NCBI RefSeq assembly: GCF_947489355.1
Contig: NZ_CANLDD010000043.1
Location: 1 to 40,394, forward strand
Source of the DNA: an uncultured Microbulbifer sp.
GTDB taxonomy: Bacteria; Pseudomonadota; Gammaproteobacteria; Pseudomonadales; Cellvibrionaceae
DNA: 40,394 nt
Direction: 5' to 3'
Positions 1 through 9,620 of the stretch are shown in pieces. The notes below the pieces were generated by a model. That model was given only the letters and a program-made list of their open reading frames with translations. It had not been told where the DNA came from and did not search any database. A program made the position numbers and the translations under genes. Numbering within the stretch: position 1 is the first letter of the stretch; each line of letters opens with the position of its first letter.

Positions 1-141
1 TTGTGTTAGAACCTCAACAATGCGAGCTTGCTCTTACAAATCAATAGGCTACATCCAAACGGGAACAGCCCCTAGTAAGACCACAAAGATAGCCAATTAT
101 AGTGCCAGGAGGCCACCCCGACTTGTATTATTTTTGTTCCG

Positions 142-450
142 CTATCGCGCCTCGATCAGCGAGGGCTCTGCAGTGTGCAACTCCTTGAGCTGGGTATGGA
201 CAAGGCTTGCCGCAACGAGGTCTTCGAATCCGTCGCCGATAGATTTGAAGCAGATTACGCCCTCCTGAGCAATGCGAGCTTGTGGTTGGCACAGGGAAAG
301 CAGGCGCCCGGGTATTGAAGCTTCATTAATCACGCCACTTTTGATCGGTGGGCTGAGATCACCGGTTTCTGACAGTGCGTGTGAAATTACGTCAACAGAC
401 AAAGCAGCACGCTTTATCAGCAACCAATACAAGGTTGATAAAGAACCCGA
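142..450 (-). pseudogene. Ornithine cyclodeaminase/mu-crystallin family relic (C-terminal part)
   Basis: The minus-strand reading frame ending at 142 carries features of the C-terminal third of ornithine cyclodeaminase/mu-crystallin NAD-dependent enzymes: a SHALSETGDL stretch, then ARIAQEGVICFKSIGDGFED, which matches the family's conserved TLFKSVG-x-AxEDLAAA segment, then a final helix. The frame stays open to about 654, but upstream of roughly 450 it no longer resembles the family and no Rossmann nucleotide-binding motif is found. I read it as the remaining tail of a gene whose N-terminal two thirds are gone. It has no functional neighbours. Family recognition is by eye; the fragment boundary is approximate. 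Confidence 0.5.
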
Positions 451-654
451 AAACAATTTCTCGTTTTCTGCTGAATTGATTGGGCTGCGCAAAGCAAGAG
501 TGATTGCGCATGCTGTTCGTGCACGATGAAGGGAGCCGCCACTGGGGTTTCCCGGAACCGGAGCGTAGTATAACGTTTCGACTATCATCCTTCTGGATGT
601 GCTTACCGACCTGATCCGGTTTAGTGGGGGTAATTCCTCCTGTATGGAGCACAT

Positions 655-1415
655 CAGTTGTTTGGGGGCCGTGTTATTGCACCAACGAGAATTTGATCAA
701 TTTATTTTTCTGCTTTCAGATGTTGTTATCGACCAGATCGTCGGCTAAACAACGGGGTTAAGTGATCGCAGTATGCACAGGCATCCATCAATTTTTTTAG
801 AACGACAGATAGAGCAGCATCTCACAACAAGAGGGGTTGATCAAACTATCATGAGAGGCAAAGGGCAGGCTTCTCGGTCTGGCCAGCCGCCAGTCAACTC
901 TCCTGAGACTGCCGTGGACATTAAGATCTGCTTGGCTATTTTCAATCTGTGCGCCCAAGTCATAAGTCGGATTGGGCGACTGACATATGAGAGAAAAAAC
1001 GTTGACTGCAGTATCTTTTTAATCAGTCCCGCCTGCTGATGATAGTGCGCTTTTAGATTCAACGATCACTTTGTGAAGCTGTTCATTTTCAAGAAGTGCT
1101 TTGATCTGGTATCTTTTTCCTTGGATCAACTGCTTGTGTTGTCAGGTTTGCGGTTTTATTCCTGACTGCTGTTTCTAGGTGTGAGAGCTGAGAAATGTGC
1201 CGGCAGTTGGTTCACCTCTGAAATTTTAACCGAATGCAGTTTTGTATTAATTCAGCAATAGGTGGTAGACAAAAGAGAGTGGGGCAAGCGCTTCTGAGTG
1301 AGGTTTGCACCGCAAGCTGTAAGCAACTTTTTATACTCAAAGGGTTACATAACACCAGTCCCTTGCTGGTGTGATATTTTCTTTTGGGCATTATTAACCT
1401 TCAAGGTTCAAACAT
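655..1415. other. Gene-free stretch upstream of the chitinase
   Basis: Only short unconvincing frames on both strands, none with a recognisable domain or good ribosome-binding site. The last 100 bases or so should contain the chitinase promoter and leader. An AAGG about nine bases before the ATG at 1416 is the only ribosome-binding-site candidate. I see no terminator, riboswitch or strong repeat here. Decayed coding sequence is possible, given the relic just to the left. Confidence 0.5.
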
Positions 1416-3608
1416 ATGTTCAAGCATACATTTTTACAAATTGCCACTTCTGCAGCAGCAATTGCGATAGGCGCTATGGCACAGGCCAACAGTGCCGCCA
1501 TGGTCAACCCAGCCAGCAGTGTTGTGGTGGGTTATTGGCACAACTGGTGTGATGGCGGAGGATACAAAGGCGGAAACGCACCTTGTGTCACACTGGATGA
1601 AATCGATCCGATGTACAATGTGGTGAATGTTTCTTTCATGAAGGTTTTCAATACCTCTGCTGGGCGTATTCCTACCTTTCAATTAGACCTGGGTATTGGT
1701 CTTTCAGAACAACAGTTTATTGATCAGATTGGTGCGTTGAACAGCCAGGGGCGTTCGGTCCTGATTGCTCTGGGCGGAGCGGATGCTCATATTGAGTTAA
1801 GCGCAGGTGACGAGCAGCCTTTCGCAGATGAAATCATCCGCCTGACCGATCGCTACGGTTTTGATGGTCTGGACATCGACCTGGAGCAGGCAGCTATCAC
1901 CGCTGCGGATAATCAGACAGTGATTCCTGCCGCATTACGCCTTGTTAAAGACCACTACAGGGCGCAAGGTAAAAACTTTCTGATCACTATGGCCCCGGAA
2001 TTTCCTTATCTGACCAACAGTGGCAGGTACGTTCCCTATATTGAACATCTTGAAGGTTACTACGACTGGATCAATCCCCAGTTTTACAACCAGGGTGGCG
2101 ATGGTATCTGGGTTGAAGGTGTTGGCTGGATTGCCCAGAATAACGATGCTCTGAAAGAAGAATTCATTTACTACATTTCAGACGCTCTGGTAAACGGCAC
2201 TCGAGGCTTCCACAAAATTCCTCACGACAAGCTGGTATTCGGCATCCCTTCCAATAATGATGCGGCAGCTACCGGTTTTGTTCAAGATCCCCAAAAACTG
2301 TACAACGCTTTTGAGCGCCTAGATTCACAAGGTCAGGGCCTTCGTGGTGTCATGACCTGGTCTATCAATTGGGACATGGGCACCGATGCATCGGGCAATC
2401 TCTATAACGAACAGTTTATCAAAGATTACGGTCCATTTATCCTCAGTAACTCACCAACTCCGCCACCACCAGTGGAAGGCAAACCTGTTTTTAAAGGAAT
2501 TCAGGATGTCCGTACTTTGCAGGGGCGTTTATTTGATGCCCTGGCTGGCGTGAGCGTCAGGGATTCTGAAGACGGTGATCTCACTGGCGCTATTCGGGTT
2601 GATGGCTATGTGGATACCCATACCATTGGTACCTATGCACTCACATATCATGCAGCAGATAGTGACAAAAACACGACTTCTGTTGTTCGCTCTGTCGAAG
2701 TGTACAGTCTGAAACCTGTGCTTTCCGGTGTTGTCAGCACTATTATCCTGTTAAACACGTCGTTTGATGCAATGAGTGGTATTACTGCCAGTGATGCTGA
2801 AGACGGCAACCTGACAGCTGCTGTGCGAGTGTCTGGTTTTGTAAATACCGCAATCGCTGGTGTATACACACTCACCTATTCCGTTACCGACAGTGCGGGC
2901 CAAACCGTAACCGCTGAGCGGAAAGTGACTGTGTCCGACGGCTCTAGCTGTGCCAACCCCTGGGACTCCAATGCCACTTATTTACAAGGCGACGAAGTCT
3001 CTCACAACGGCATTCAGTGGATGGCTGGTTGGTGGACCAGGGGTGAGGAGCCTGGAACCACCGGAGAATGGGGTGTATGGCGTGAAGTGCCCGACAGCTC
3101 TTGCGGCAGCGGTAGTGAACCAACGCCTGATGCAAAGATAACCGTTTCCGCTGTTGCTGCTGAGTACACTGCGGACAATGGTGAGGTAAACCTGTCTCTG
3201 CATGTTGCTGTAAACGAAGCGATGGATCTTGTGGTCAGAATTACTGATCAGAATGGAACTGCTGTCAGCAATCACAACCTATCGGTTGCCAGCACCGCGA
3301 ACCTACCACTGGTCATCAATAATGCAGAGGCCGGTCTCTATACACTGGAGGTGACAGGTACAACTGCAACTGGCGAAATGACAAACTACAATACCAGTTT
3401 TGTTGTTAAAGCTGGCGGCGATACCATTCCTCCGGGCGAGTATCCACTGTACGACAGCAATGCCAATTACAATGCGGGCGAAATCGTGATCGGCAGCGAC
3501 AGTGCTTTGTATGAGTGCAAGCCATGGCCTTATTCTGGCTGGTGCTCAAACGCCTTGTATGCACCAGGCAGCAGTATGCACTGGCAGGATGCCTGGACCA
3601 AGCTTTAA
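1416..3608 (+). CDS. Secreted GH18 chitinase with Ig-like and two chitin-binding modules
   Basis: Endo-type chitin hydrolase exported by a Sec signal peptide (residues 1 to about 24, ending near AQA). The GH18 barrel (about 35-345) shows the strand-3 motif VLIALGG (115-121) and the catalytic DGLDIDLE at 150-157, with Glu157 the expected acid, plus YDWINPQFYNQ further on. After a proline linker come two DUF5011-like Ig-type domains (about 357-430 and 433-507), each with an S/A-D-x-EDG-x-L signature. Next are a CBM5/12-type module (about 509-562; WDSNATYLQGD, then AGWWTRG), another Ig/GbpA-like domain (about 574-667), and a C-terminal module (676-730) with the cysteine- and tryptophan-rich ECKPWPYSGWC pattern of CBM73-like domains. 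All catalytic residues are present. It is monocistronic; a hairpin lies 55 bases downstream. The family is certain, the exact CBM numbers less so. Confidence 0.95.
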   Translation: MFKHTFLQIATSAAAIAIGAMAQANSAAMVNPASSVVVGYWHNWCDGGGYKGGNAPCVTLDEIDPMYNVVNVSFMKVFNTSAGRIPTFQLDLGIGLSEQQFIDQIGALNSQGRSVLIALGGADAHIELSAGDEQPFADEIIRLTDRYGFDGLDIDLEQAAITAADNQTVIPAALRLVKDHYRAQGKNFLITMAPEFPYLTNSGRYVPYIEHLEGYYDWINPQFYNQGGDGIWVEGVGWIAQNNDALKEEFIYYISDALVNGTRGFHKIPHDKLVFGIPSNNDAAATGFVQDPQKLYNAFERLDSQGQGLRGVMTWSINWDMGTDASGNLYNEQFIKDYGPFILSNSPTPPPPVEGKPVFKGIQDVRTLQGRLFDALAGVSVRDSEDGDLTGAIRVDGYVDTHTIGTYALTYHAADSDKNTTSVVRSVEVYSLKPVLSGVVSTIILLNTSFDAMSGITASDAEDGNLTAAVRVSGFVNTAIAGVYTLTYSVTDSAGQTVTAERKVTVSDGSSCANPWDSNATYLQGDEVSHNGIQWMAGWWTRGEEPGTTGEWGVWREVPDSSCGSGSEPTPDAKITVSAVAAEYTADNGEVNLSLHVAVNEAMDLVVRITDQNGTAVSNHNLSVASTANLPLVINNAEAGLYTLEVTGTTATGEMTNYNTSFVVKAGGDTIPPGEYPLYDSNANYNAGEIVIGSDSALYECKPWPYSGWCSNALYAPGSSMHWQDAWTKL

Positions 3609-3662
3609 CGAAAACACCCAGAGGTGAAACTGCGGCGGCAGCACCTAAAGGGGACCATACCG

Positions 3663-3691
3663 CCAAAGTCGCCGCGAAGCGGCGACTTTGG
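3663..3691. terminator. Perfect 13-bp hairpin between convergent genes
   Basis: A perfect inverted repeat, CCAAAGTCGCCGC and its complement around a GAA loop, lies between the convergent chitinase (ends 3608) and ushA (ends 3750). Its position and strength fit a bidirectional terminator. Neither side has a T tract, so termination by this element alone is inferred, not shown. Confidence 0.55.
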
Positions 3692-3749
3692 TCGTACCAA
3701 CGCAAATAGGGTGCTTTGAGAAGATGTATGCCGAAGAGCGCCGTACCGG

Positions 3750-5360
3750 TTAAAATTCCTCTGGCGATATGCTTTCGCGCCCTGCGAGCAGTTGCCGCAC
3801 CGTAGTGAAATCCACAACGCCGCTATCCACGTAAGTGGACTTGCCCAATAGCGGCGGATATCCGTCACCGCCTGCTGCCAGGAAACTGTTGGTGGCCAGC
3901 CGGTAGACCCGGTCGGGATCAAGGGGTCGCTTGTCCTCGCCGAGGGTAAGATTGCCATCACCTGTCAGAGAGATACCGCTAAACTGAATTCCGCGTTCAT
4001 TGCGGGGCAACAGCGCTATCGCCTCCAAATACTGGCGCAGCTCCCTGCCATTGAATTCCACATAGCCCACGGTATTGGCAAAGGGCATCACCTGCATCAG
4101 CGATTTGACGGTGACATCACCTTTATACAGGTTATCGCGAATGCCGCCACCATTGGTGATGGCGATATCCGCGCGGGTAAACTGCCTGAAAGCCTGGGTA
4201 ATCAGCCTGCCCAGTGGGCTGACGTTAGGGAAATCGCGCTTGTCGCGACGGTCAAAGGTCTGCTCGGCGCGAGTAATGACCTCGCGCAGGGCAGCTCCTC
4301 CTTTGTCCTGGAATTCATGCAGGAAAGCCTGCAGATCCTCGTCGGGCTTGATCCTGGATTGTACGAACGCCTGTTTATCGCTTTGAGGTGTTTTCAGGTT
4401 GACCGGTATCAGGCGGTAGTCAACCAATTGAACGGTGTCCTTGCCGACAATAAAGTCTGCCCGGCCGACATATTTGCCCCATTCATGCGCCTGCATTATC
4501 CAGCTATTATTTTCAAAATCGGGTTTGCAGGGGGCGCCTGGTTGGTAATCTGCAACCAGTTCCCCCCGGGTGTCGGTGCATACCGGCTGCTGGGAATGGC
4601 CGCCCACGATAATGTCGATACCATCCACCGCCCTGGCGAGGGCGACGTCGGTACCGACTGAGTCTATATCGTGACCCATATGGGTAAGTGCAATGACCAG
4701 GTCGGCCTCTTCTTGCAGCCCTGGCATCAGCCGTCTCATCTCTTTCTCCGGCAGGACAAAACTGAAATCTTTCACATACTGCGGGTTGCCAATTTTTTCA
4801 GTGGACCGGGTGATCAGGCCAACAACGGCGACACGCATCCCACCCTTGTCAAAAATCTTGTAGGGCTTGAACAAGCGCTCACCAGCGCTATCATAGATGT
4901 TCGCCGAGAGGAAATCGAAGCTCGACCAGTTTTGCTGTTTTCTGATGACCTCAAGCGGGTTGTCAAATTCGTGATTGCCAACCGCCATGGCGTCGTAGCC
5001 CATGCGGCTCATGCCTTTGAAATCCGGTTCGGCATCCTGCATATCGGATTCCGGTACGCCGGTATTCACATCGCCGCCGGAGAGCAGCAATGTGTGACAG
5101 CCCTCGGCCGCGACCTCCGAGCGGATCCGCTCAACCAGCGTTTTGCGCGCGGCCATGCCGTACTCGCCGTGCTGGTTGTGCCAGAAGCGGCCGTGGTTGT
5201 CGTTGGTATGCAACAGGGTCAGGCAGACGGTTGGATTGTCCTGCGCTGAATGTACCTTGTGCGCAAAACCAAACCACAGCAACTGTGCCATTACAAATAG
5301 TGTTGCCAAGAGTGTTGTGCAAAAGTGCATACCTTGTCGATATTGTTTCTGGGTGGTCAT
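3750..5360 (-). CDS. ushA: UshA: periplasmic 5'-nucleotidase/UDP-sugar hydrolase
   Basis: Metallophosphoesterase that hydrolyses extracellular nucleotides and UDP-sugars in the periplasm so the nucleoside and phosphate can be taken up. The N-terminus has a signal peptide (residues 1 to about 39, hydrophobic core 17-32). The dimetal domain shows HTNDNHGRF (51-59), LLLSGGDVNTG, AVGNHEFDNP, ALTHMGHD and GGHSQQPVC. The C-terminal substrate-binding domain shows ITNGGGIRDN and a GGDGYP motif. Stretches such as GVPESDMQDAEPDF and AHEWGKYVGRADF match E. coli UshA almost exactly as I recall it, and length (536) is near the usual 550. The ATG at 5360 has a GGGAG ribosome-binding site. It lies downstream of the TonB-dependent receptor but behind a terminator, so it probably has at least partly independent expression. 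Confidence 0.95.
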   Translation of the reverse strand: MTTQKQYRQGMHFCTTLLATLFVMAQLLWFGFAHKVHSAQDNPTVCLTLLHTNDNHGRFWHNQHGEYGMAARKTLVERIRSEVAAEGCHTLLLSGGDVNTGVPESDMQDAEPDFKGMSRMGYDAMAVGNHEFDNPLEVIRKQQNWSSFDFLSANIYDSAGERLFKPYKIFDKGGMRVAVVGLITRSTEKIGNPQYVKDFSFVLPEKEMRRLMPGLQEEADLVIALTHMGHDIDSVGTDVALARAVDGIDIIVGGHSQQPVCTDTRGELVADYQPGAPCKPDFENNSWIMQAHEWGKYVGRADFIVGKDTVQLVDYRLIPVNLKTPQSDKQAFVQSRIKPDEDLQAFLHEFQDKGGAALREVITRAEQTFDRRDKRDFPNVSPLGRLITQAFRQFTRADIAITNGGGIRDNLYKGDVTVKSLMQVMPFANTVGYVEFNGRELRQYLEAIALLPRNERGIQFSGISLTGDGNLTLGEDKRPLDPDRVYRLATNSFLAAGGDGYPPLLGKSTYVDSGVVDFTTVRQLLAGRESISPEEF

Positions 5361-5434
5361 AGCTGCTCCCGTCTAATTAGATGAATGCGCCTTCTGCAAA
5401 GCTGGAATTCCACTGTCCGCGATGCCTGTAGGTG

Positions 5435-5458
5435 AAAAAGCCGGCGTTAAGCACCGGC
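5435..5458 (-). terminator. Rho-independent terminator after the Oar-like receptor
   Basis: Read on the minus strand, a 7-bp GC-rich stem (GCCGGTG with CGCCGGC, one G-T pair) with a CTTAA loop is followed at once by TTTTT. It begins 23 bases after the receptor stop codon and lies before ushA. Confidence 0.75.
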
Positions 5459-5480
5459 GCTGAATACTTCCGATACGCAA

Positions 5481-8400
5481 TCAAAAGGTGTATTTCAGCC
5501 CCAGCTTCACACGCCAGGTGGATTGCTCAACCTGAAAGCGTTCGTAATTGTCGGTATTCAGACCGCCGAAGGGCTCATAGTAGATATACTGGCCGCTTTC
5601 ATTCACGTCGTAATCGAACAGTATCTGCTGCGGGAATTCCAGGTCGTACACCTTACCCCAGTCGTCATTCAACAGGTTGGCGAAGTTATCTATGGTGAGG
5701 TAGATCACACTGCGGTGCTCCGACAGGAAGCCGGGCATTTCCTGGGTAATGGCCAGATCCATGGTGGTTACCCAAGGCATGGTGTCGGAATACTTGTCCA
5801 CCTGCCCCCCGGCATAACCGGCCACGCCCGCCAGCCGTGCAATCTCCATAATCTCTGCATAACTCAGGCCGCTTTCGAAGTCCATTATGGAATCGCCTTC
5901 GCCGGAGGGAATATAGGGGAGGTAGATGTCAGAGTCATCGAAGCTCGGCTGGTCACCGAGGTCATCGTCCCTGAAAGCACCCAGTGTCCAGGAGAAGGGC
6001 CGACCGGAGCGGCGCTCCAGGAAAAGATTAAAGTTGGTGGCATAACCTGGCACAAACTCCTGGCGATAACCCAGGTTCAGTACGAAGCGGTGTTCAATCT
6101 CGTAATAGGCGGTACCTTCCAGCGGCAGGCCACGATTCTCCACCACTTCGTATTGAAAGTTGGACTCCGCAGTGGAGCTGGTGCCCGGATTGGCCTCGGT
6201 GATGTCCTGGTGGGTATAGGACAGATTCAAGGAGAGGCCGCTGTCAAACGTCTTGTTCAGGGCGTTGGTCCAGATGATGCTGCGACCACCGTTGTCCACA
6301 TTGGTCAGCTCCAGGTCGTAGTTGTCCTCAAACTCGGTACCGGCGTAAATATTGTCCCAGATGATGCGATCGCCAACGCGCTTGTCATTGTCCACCCGTG
6401 ACAGGTCGCGCCAGTAAACGGCATTTTCCCGCTCCACATAGGTCAACTCGGTGGTCCAGTTGAAGTCTTCGCCCAGGCCGGGAATATCAAAGGTGTAGTC
6501 GGCGGCCAACTGGTAGCGCCAGTCAGACGGTAGTTTGAAATCCGGATCTATGCTGTTGGTACTACCGGCGCCTGGCGCCAGTGCGTCCCTGGCTACCTGG
6601 GGTACTCCGGTAAAGTCCACAACGACCGGGTCCAGGCTGGTAAGGTAGACGGAATCCTTGGTGGTGCCGTCATTGGTATAGGCATTGGACACCCACACCA
6701 GGGGCATGCCGCCGCTGTAACGGCCGGCGCCACCGCGTAGGGTCAGGTCGTCACGCAATTCCCAGGTAAAGCCGATCCGCGGCAACCAGATATCATGGCC
6801 ATCCAGGTTTTCCGTATTGGAGTAACCGTAGGTTGCCTCGAAATTGCTGTTGCGATTGGGCGCTCTGTCAATACTGAGAGTTTCGTAACGGAGGCCGGCA
6901 ACCAGCTCGAAGCCGGCAAAGAGCTCCAGAGTGGCATCGCCGTAGAGTGCATAGGTGGTGCCGTTTACGTCGTAGGCGATGTCCTGGATATTGTTGGTAT
7001 AGGCATTGCTGTATTCCAGGCTGGCCACACGGCGGTTTTCGAAGTCGTCGATACTGTCGAAACTCCAGGTACCGGCGGCGTCGCGGCCGTAGAGGTTATA
7101 GTTCCAGGTATCTTCAATTTCCGCACCAAAACGGTACTGGACGTCGCCGGCCATGTAGATGCCGTGCACACCGAAATTCCACACTTCATTGGCGAGTTCG
7201 TTGGCGTGACGGTTTTCATCCTGGCCGGCAACGATGGTGCCACTGGCTGTTCTGATATTGATCTCGCCCCAGTTGGAGTTGGTCAGGGAGGCCTGTTCAA
7301 ACTCCTTGTAGGACAAGTTCACTTCTGTGCTGAAGGCATCGCTCCAGTCGGAGAAGAGGTGTGCAGTGTAGAAGGTATTGTCCTGGGCCTGGTTCCAGAG
7401 GTTGGACGACAGGTTAAGCGTATCATCGCTGTCGGTATAATTGCGAGCAGCGCGACTTTCCTGACTGCTATAGGTGAAGTCAGCCCGGTGATTGTCACTG
7501 ATATTCCAGTCCAGTTTTACCAGCAGCTTTTTATCGCTGTCCGGGCTCGGCGCCGAGCCCGCTGAATCACTCGCGCCGTAGACATCCTGCATAATGTTCA
7601 GCACACGTGACAGCTCATCCAGATCCACATCGTGACCTTCCAATGTGTCCAGATGGTAGTTGAATACGACATCCTCTTCCCATTTTTCATAGGACGTGAA
7701 GAAGAACAACTTGTCCTGACTCAGTGCGCCATTAAAAGAAGCCCCATAGGTTTCCTCCTCGCTATCGATATCGTACTCGGTTACTGAGCCGTCATCAGAC
7801 AACCTGTCGTCTTGTGCAGTTCCTGCCCAGGGGACGGACTCGAAGAAGGCGCTGCCATGGAATTCGTTGGTGCCGGATTTGGTCACGGCATTGATGTTGC
7901 CACCGCTGAATTTTCCTTTGCGAACATCAAAGGGCATATAGGAAATGGAAATCTGCCCCACCGCATCCAGGGAAATGGGTGGGCGGTTGGTCGGGTAGCC
8001 ATTGGACTGAAGACCGAAAGTATCGTTAATACCCACACTGTCGATGGTGAGTGAGTTGTACTTGGGATTGGTGCCGGCAATGCTCAGTTCTACACCGTCC
8101 GGGCTGACAACCGCCAGTGGGTTGGAACGGAGCACATCCTTGAGGTCGCGGTTGAACGTGGCCGAATTCGTGATCTGGTCTTCGCCGAATACACTGCTGT
8201 AACCGCGGTTGGTGTAGACCTCGGCATCGGCGAATACTACCACCTCCTCGAGGTCGATTAGCGGAAGGTCTGCACTGCCCAGATTGATAGGCAGAGTGAG
8301 AGGAGCACCCAGAGTCAGGTAGAGGTCATTCAGGACTTGTTCGCCCTTATCGGATTCCACACGGATGCTGTAGGGACCACCCACACGCAGGCCGTTGAGG

Positions 8401-8618
8401 CTGAAGCGGCCGGATTCACTGGAAAGAATTTCACGACGGCTGTTGGACGGGGTATGAATAACAGTGATCCTGGCATTATCCACGGGTTGGCCATCGCCAC
8501 CGGTCACGCTACCGCGGATGGCAGTGCTGGTTTCCTGGGCAAAGGTCACAGGTGCGGCGGCCATCGCCGAGATCACTGCGGCAGATAAAAGCCTGCAAGG
8601 AAAAGAGCACGGTTTCAT
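5481..8618 (-). CDS. Oar-like TonB-dependent outer-membrane receptor
   Basis: Large (1045 residues) TonB-dependent transporter of the Oar/carboxypeptidase-regulatory-domain type. After a signal peptide (cleavage near FAQ, residue 28) comes a CarboxypepD_reg-like beta-sandwich (about 30-115; GSVTGGDGQPVDNARITV), then a plug domain (about 140-250, with RDLKDVLRSNPLAVVSPDG and AVTKSGTNEFHGS), then a long beta-barrel rich in aromatic, Asp and Asn residues that ends in the typical terminal Phe (LGLKYTF). The ATG at 8618 has GAGGAT upstream. The substrate cannot be read from sequence. The downstream ushA suggests a phosphorylated or nucleotide compound, but the terminator between them weakens that inference. 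Oar proteins are also known as peptide or protein transporters. Confidence 0.9.
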   Translation of the reverse strand: MKPCSFPCRLLSAAVISAMAAAPVTFAQETSTAIRGSVTGGDGQPVDNARITVIHTPSNSRREILSSESGRFSLNGLRVGGPYSIRVESDKGEQVLNDLYLTLGAPLTLPINLGSADLPLIDLEEVVVFADAEVYTNRGYSSVFGEDQITNSATFNRDLKDVLRSNPLAVVSPDGVELSIAGTNPKYNSLTIDSVGINDTFGLQSNGYPTNRPPISLDAVGQISISYMPFDVRKGKFSGGNINAVTKSGTNEFHGSAFFESVPWAGTAQDDRLSDDGSVTEYDIDSEEETYGASFNGALSQDKLFFFTSYEKWEEDVVFNYHLDTLEGHDVDLDELSRVLNIMQDVYGASDSAGSAPSPDSDKKLLVKLDWNISDNHRADFTYSSQESRAARNYTDSDDTLNLSSNLWNQAQDNTFYTAHLFSDWSDAFSTEVNLSYKEFEQASLTNSNWGEINIRTASGTIVAGQDENRHANELANEVWNFGVHGIYMAGDVQYRFGAEIEDTWNYNLYGRDAAGTWSFDSIDDFENRRVASLEYSNAYTNNIQDIAYDVNGTTYALYGDATLELFAGFELVAGLRYETLSIDRAPNRNSNFEATYGYSNTENLDGHDIWLPRIGFTWELRDDLTLRGGAGRYSGGMPLVWVSNAYTNDGTTKDSVYLTSLDPVVVDFTGVPQVARDALAPGAGSTNSIDPDFKLPSDWRYQLAADYTFDIPGLGEDFNWTTELTYVERENAVYWRDLSRVDNDKRVGDRIIWDNIYAGTEFEDNYDLELTNVDNGGRSIIWTNALNKTFDSGLSLNLSYTHQDITEANPGTSSTAESNFQYEVVENRGLPLEGTAYYEIEHRFVLNLGYRQEFVPGYATNFNLFLERRSGRPFSWTLGAFRDDDLGDQPSFDDSDIYLPYIPSGEGDSIMDFESGLSYAEIMEIARLAGVAGYAGGQVDKYSDTMPWVTTMDLAITQEMPGFLSEHRSVIYLTIDNFANLLNDDWGKVYDLEFPQQILFDYDVNESGQYIYYEPFGGLNTDNYERFQVEQSTWRVKLGLKYTF

Positions 8619-9620
8619 CTAATTATCCTCATTGTGAAGCGGCCTGAGAAAACGACTCTGGGTGTGGTTTATCGCTTTCCGCTGCGTTTTTGTGGTGAAA
8701 GTGAAAGCGGCGCTATTCTCTGGGAGAAAAATGACAATTAAGTTAAAATTTTATGAATCTTGCGATGTAGTAATTTCGAGTGTTGAGCCGAACGGCTTTC
8801 TGTAATGTCAATTGTGAATTGAATCTGCGCAATTTGCTTTTCCTGTGTTTTGAGAAAACAGGCAGGGAAGGGGGGGTTGTGCATAATGGCACATTTGTTG
8901 CCCAGCCGAAGTGCTGAAAATTCTAGTGCGGATAATCAGTATTCAGCGCACAGTCAAGACAGGCTCTTCCTGCGCCGGAGAAAATTCCAACATAATTTAA
9001 AGACATACTACCGGGTCGGAAGGAAAGAATACTCCTCTCCCAGGATACGCTGTGAATACATTCTTGTGCGCTCGTAATCGGCATCCATGCCTCATACGAT
9101 CCTGGCAGAGGGGTATTCTTCCCTCCTGCTTTACTAGTAAAAAGCGCCGCAGAGCAGCGCAATGGGCAGAAGGTTTCAATATTTCCAACGGGCCGTTTGT
9201 AATGGTCTTGAAGCGACTGTAATGACCCTGGAGCGAAGGGGCAGTGTCATTCGACAGGAACAAGAGAGCATTGAGGGCGCGTTTATGTCAACTTTTCATC
9301 AGTGGCGAGTCCGGCAATATTGATGTACCAAACTGACCATCGGCAAGGACGGTATAGAGCGGGTCATCCACTCTTCCACGCTGAGCAGGGAGAGCTGGCT
9401 CTTTGCCGGCAGCCCGTTCAATGCGATAAACGATCATGACGCTACTTTAATGATCATAACTGTTGATTGCCAGACATACCTGATTAGCTGAGCAAATTAT
9501 CGCCATTGACGCTTTATTTTGACTGTTAACGCCAGATATGAACCATTCATCGCAAGCGACAGCAGCATCTCCAACCGCCCGTTAATCTTCGAATATCAGT
9601 TAGGAATAAGGAATAACGAG
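8619..9620. other. Long intergenic region between divergent units, with a repeat and a small relic frame
   Basis: About 1 kb with no convincing gene. It holds the leader of the Oar-like receptor (minus), the 134-bp repeat at 9006-9139, and the promoter region of the ABC/LytTR operon (plus). A short minus frame of 49 codons (9437 down to 9288, starting MIVYRIER and containing LADGQFGTSILPDSP) looks protein-like and is proline- and glycine-punctuated, but has no ribosome-binding site and no family I recognise. It may be the tail of a lost gene. Confidence 0.5.
9006..9139 (+). repeat. 134-bp palindromic repeat element, copy 1
   Basis: First of two copies of a 134-bp intergenic element (the other is 38989-39122). 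It has near-perfect inverted arms built on AATACTCCTCTCCCAGGA and TCCTGGCAGAGGGGTATT, and a central 54-base loop that contains GAATACAT, CTCGTAATCGGCATCCATGC and CATACGA. Both outer ends read TACT going inward. The arms here carry mismatches, unlike copy 2. The central loop has the same orientation in both copies while the outer flanks are swapped. It has no coding capacity; short frames running through it are artefacts. Confidence 0.85.

Noticed and set aside
600..660. ACCTGATCCGGTTTAG resembles part of a TPP riboswitch
   Set aside because: The CTGAGA element, matching helices and a downstream thiamine gene are all missing.
4671..8054. Long plus-strand frames opposite ushA and the Oar-like receptor (4671-5249, 5523-6401, 6795-7565)
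   Set aside because: They lie antisense to clearly coding genes, have no ribosome-binding sites or domains, and arise from GC-rich codon structure.
8720..8760. Possible Pho box (TTGTCAT on the minus strand) before the Oar-like receptor
   Set aside because: Only one half-site matches; no second 7-mer at the required spacing, so phosphate control is not supported.
8997..9263. Minus-strand frame sharing RIPL-QDRMRHGCRLRA with 38947-39135
   Set aside because: The similarity comes from the 134-bp non-coding repeat in both places, not from homologous proteins.
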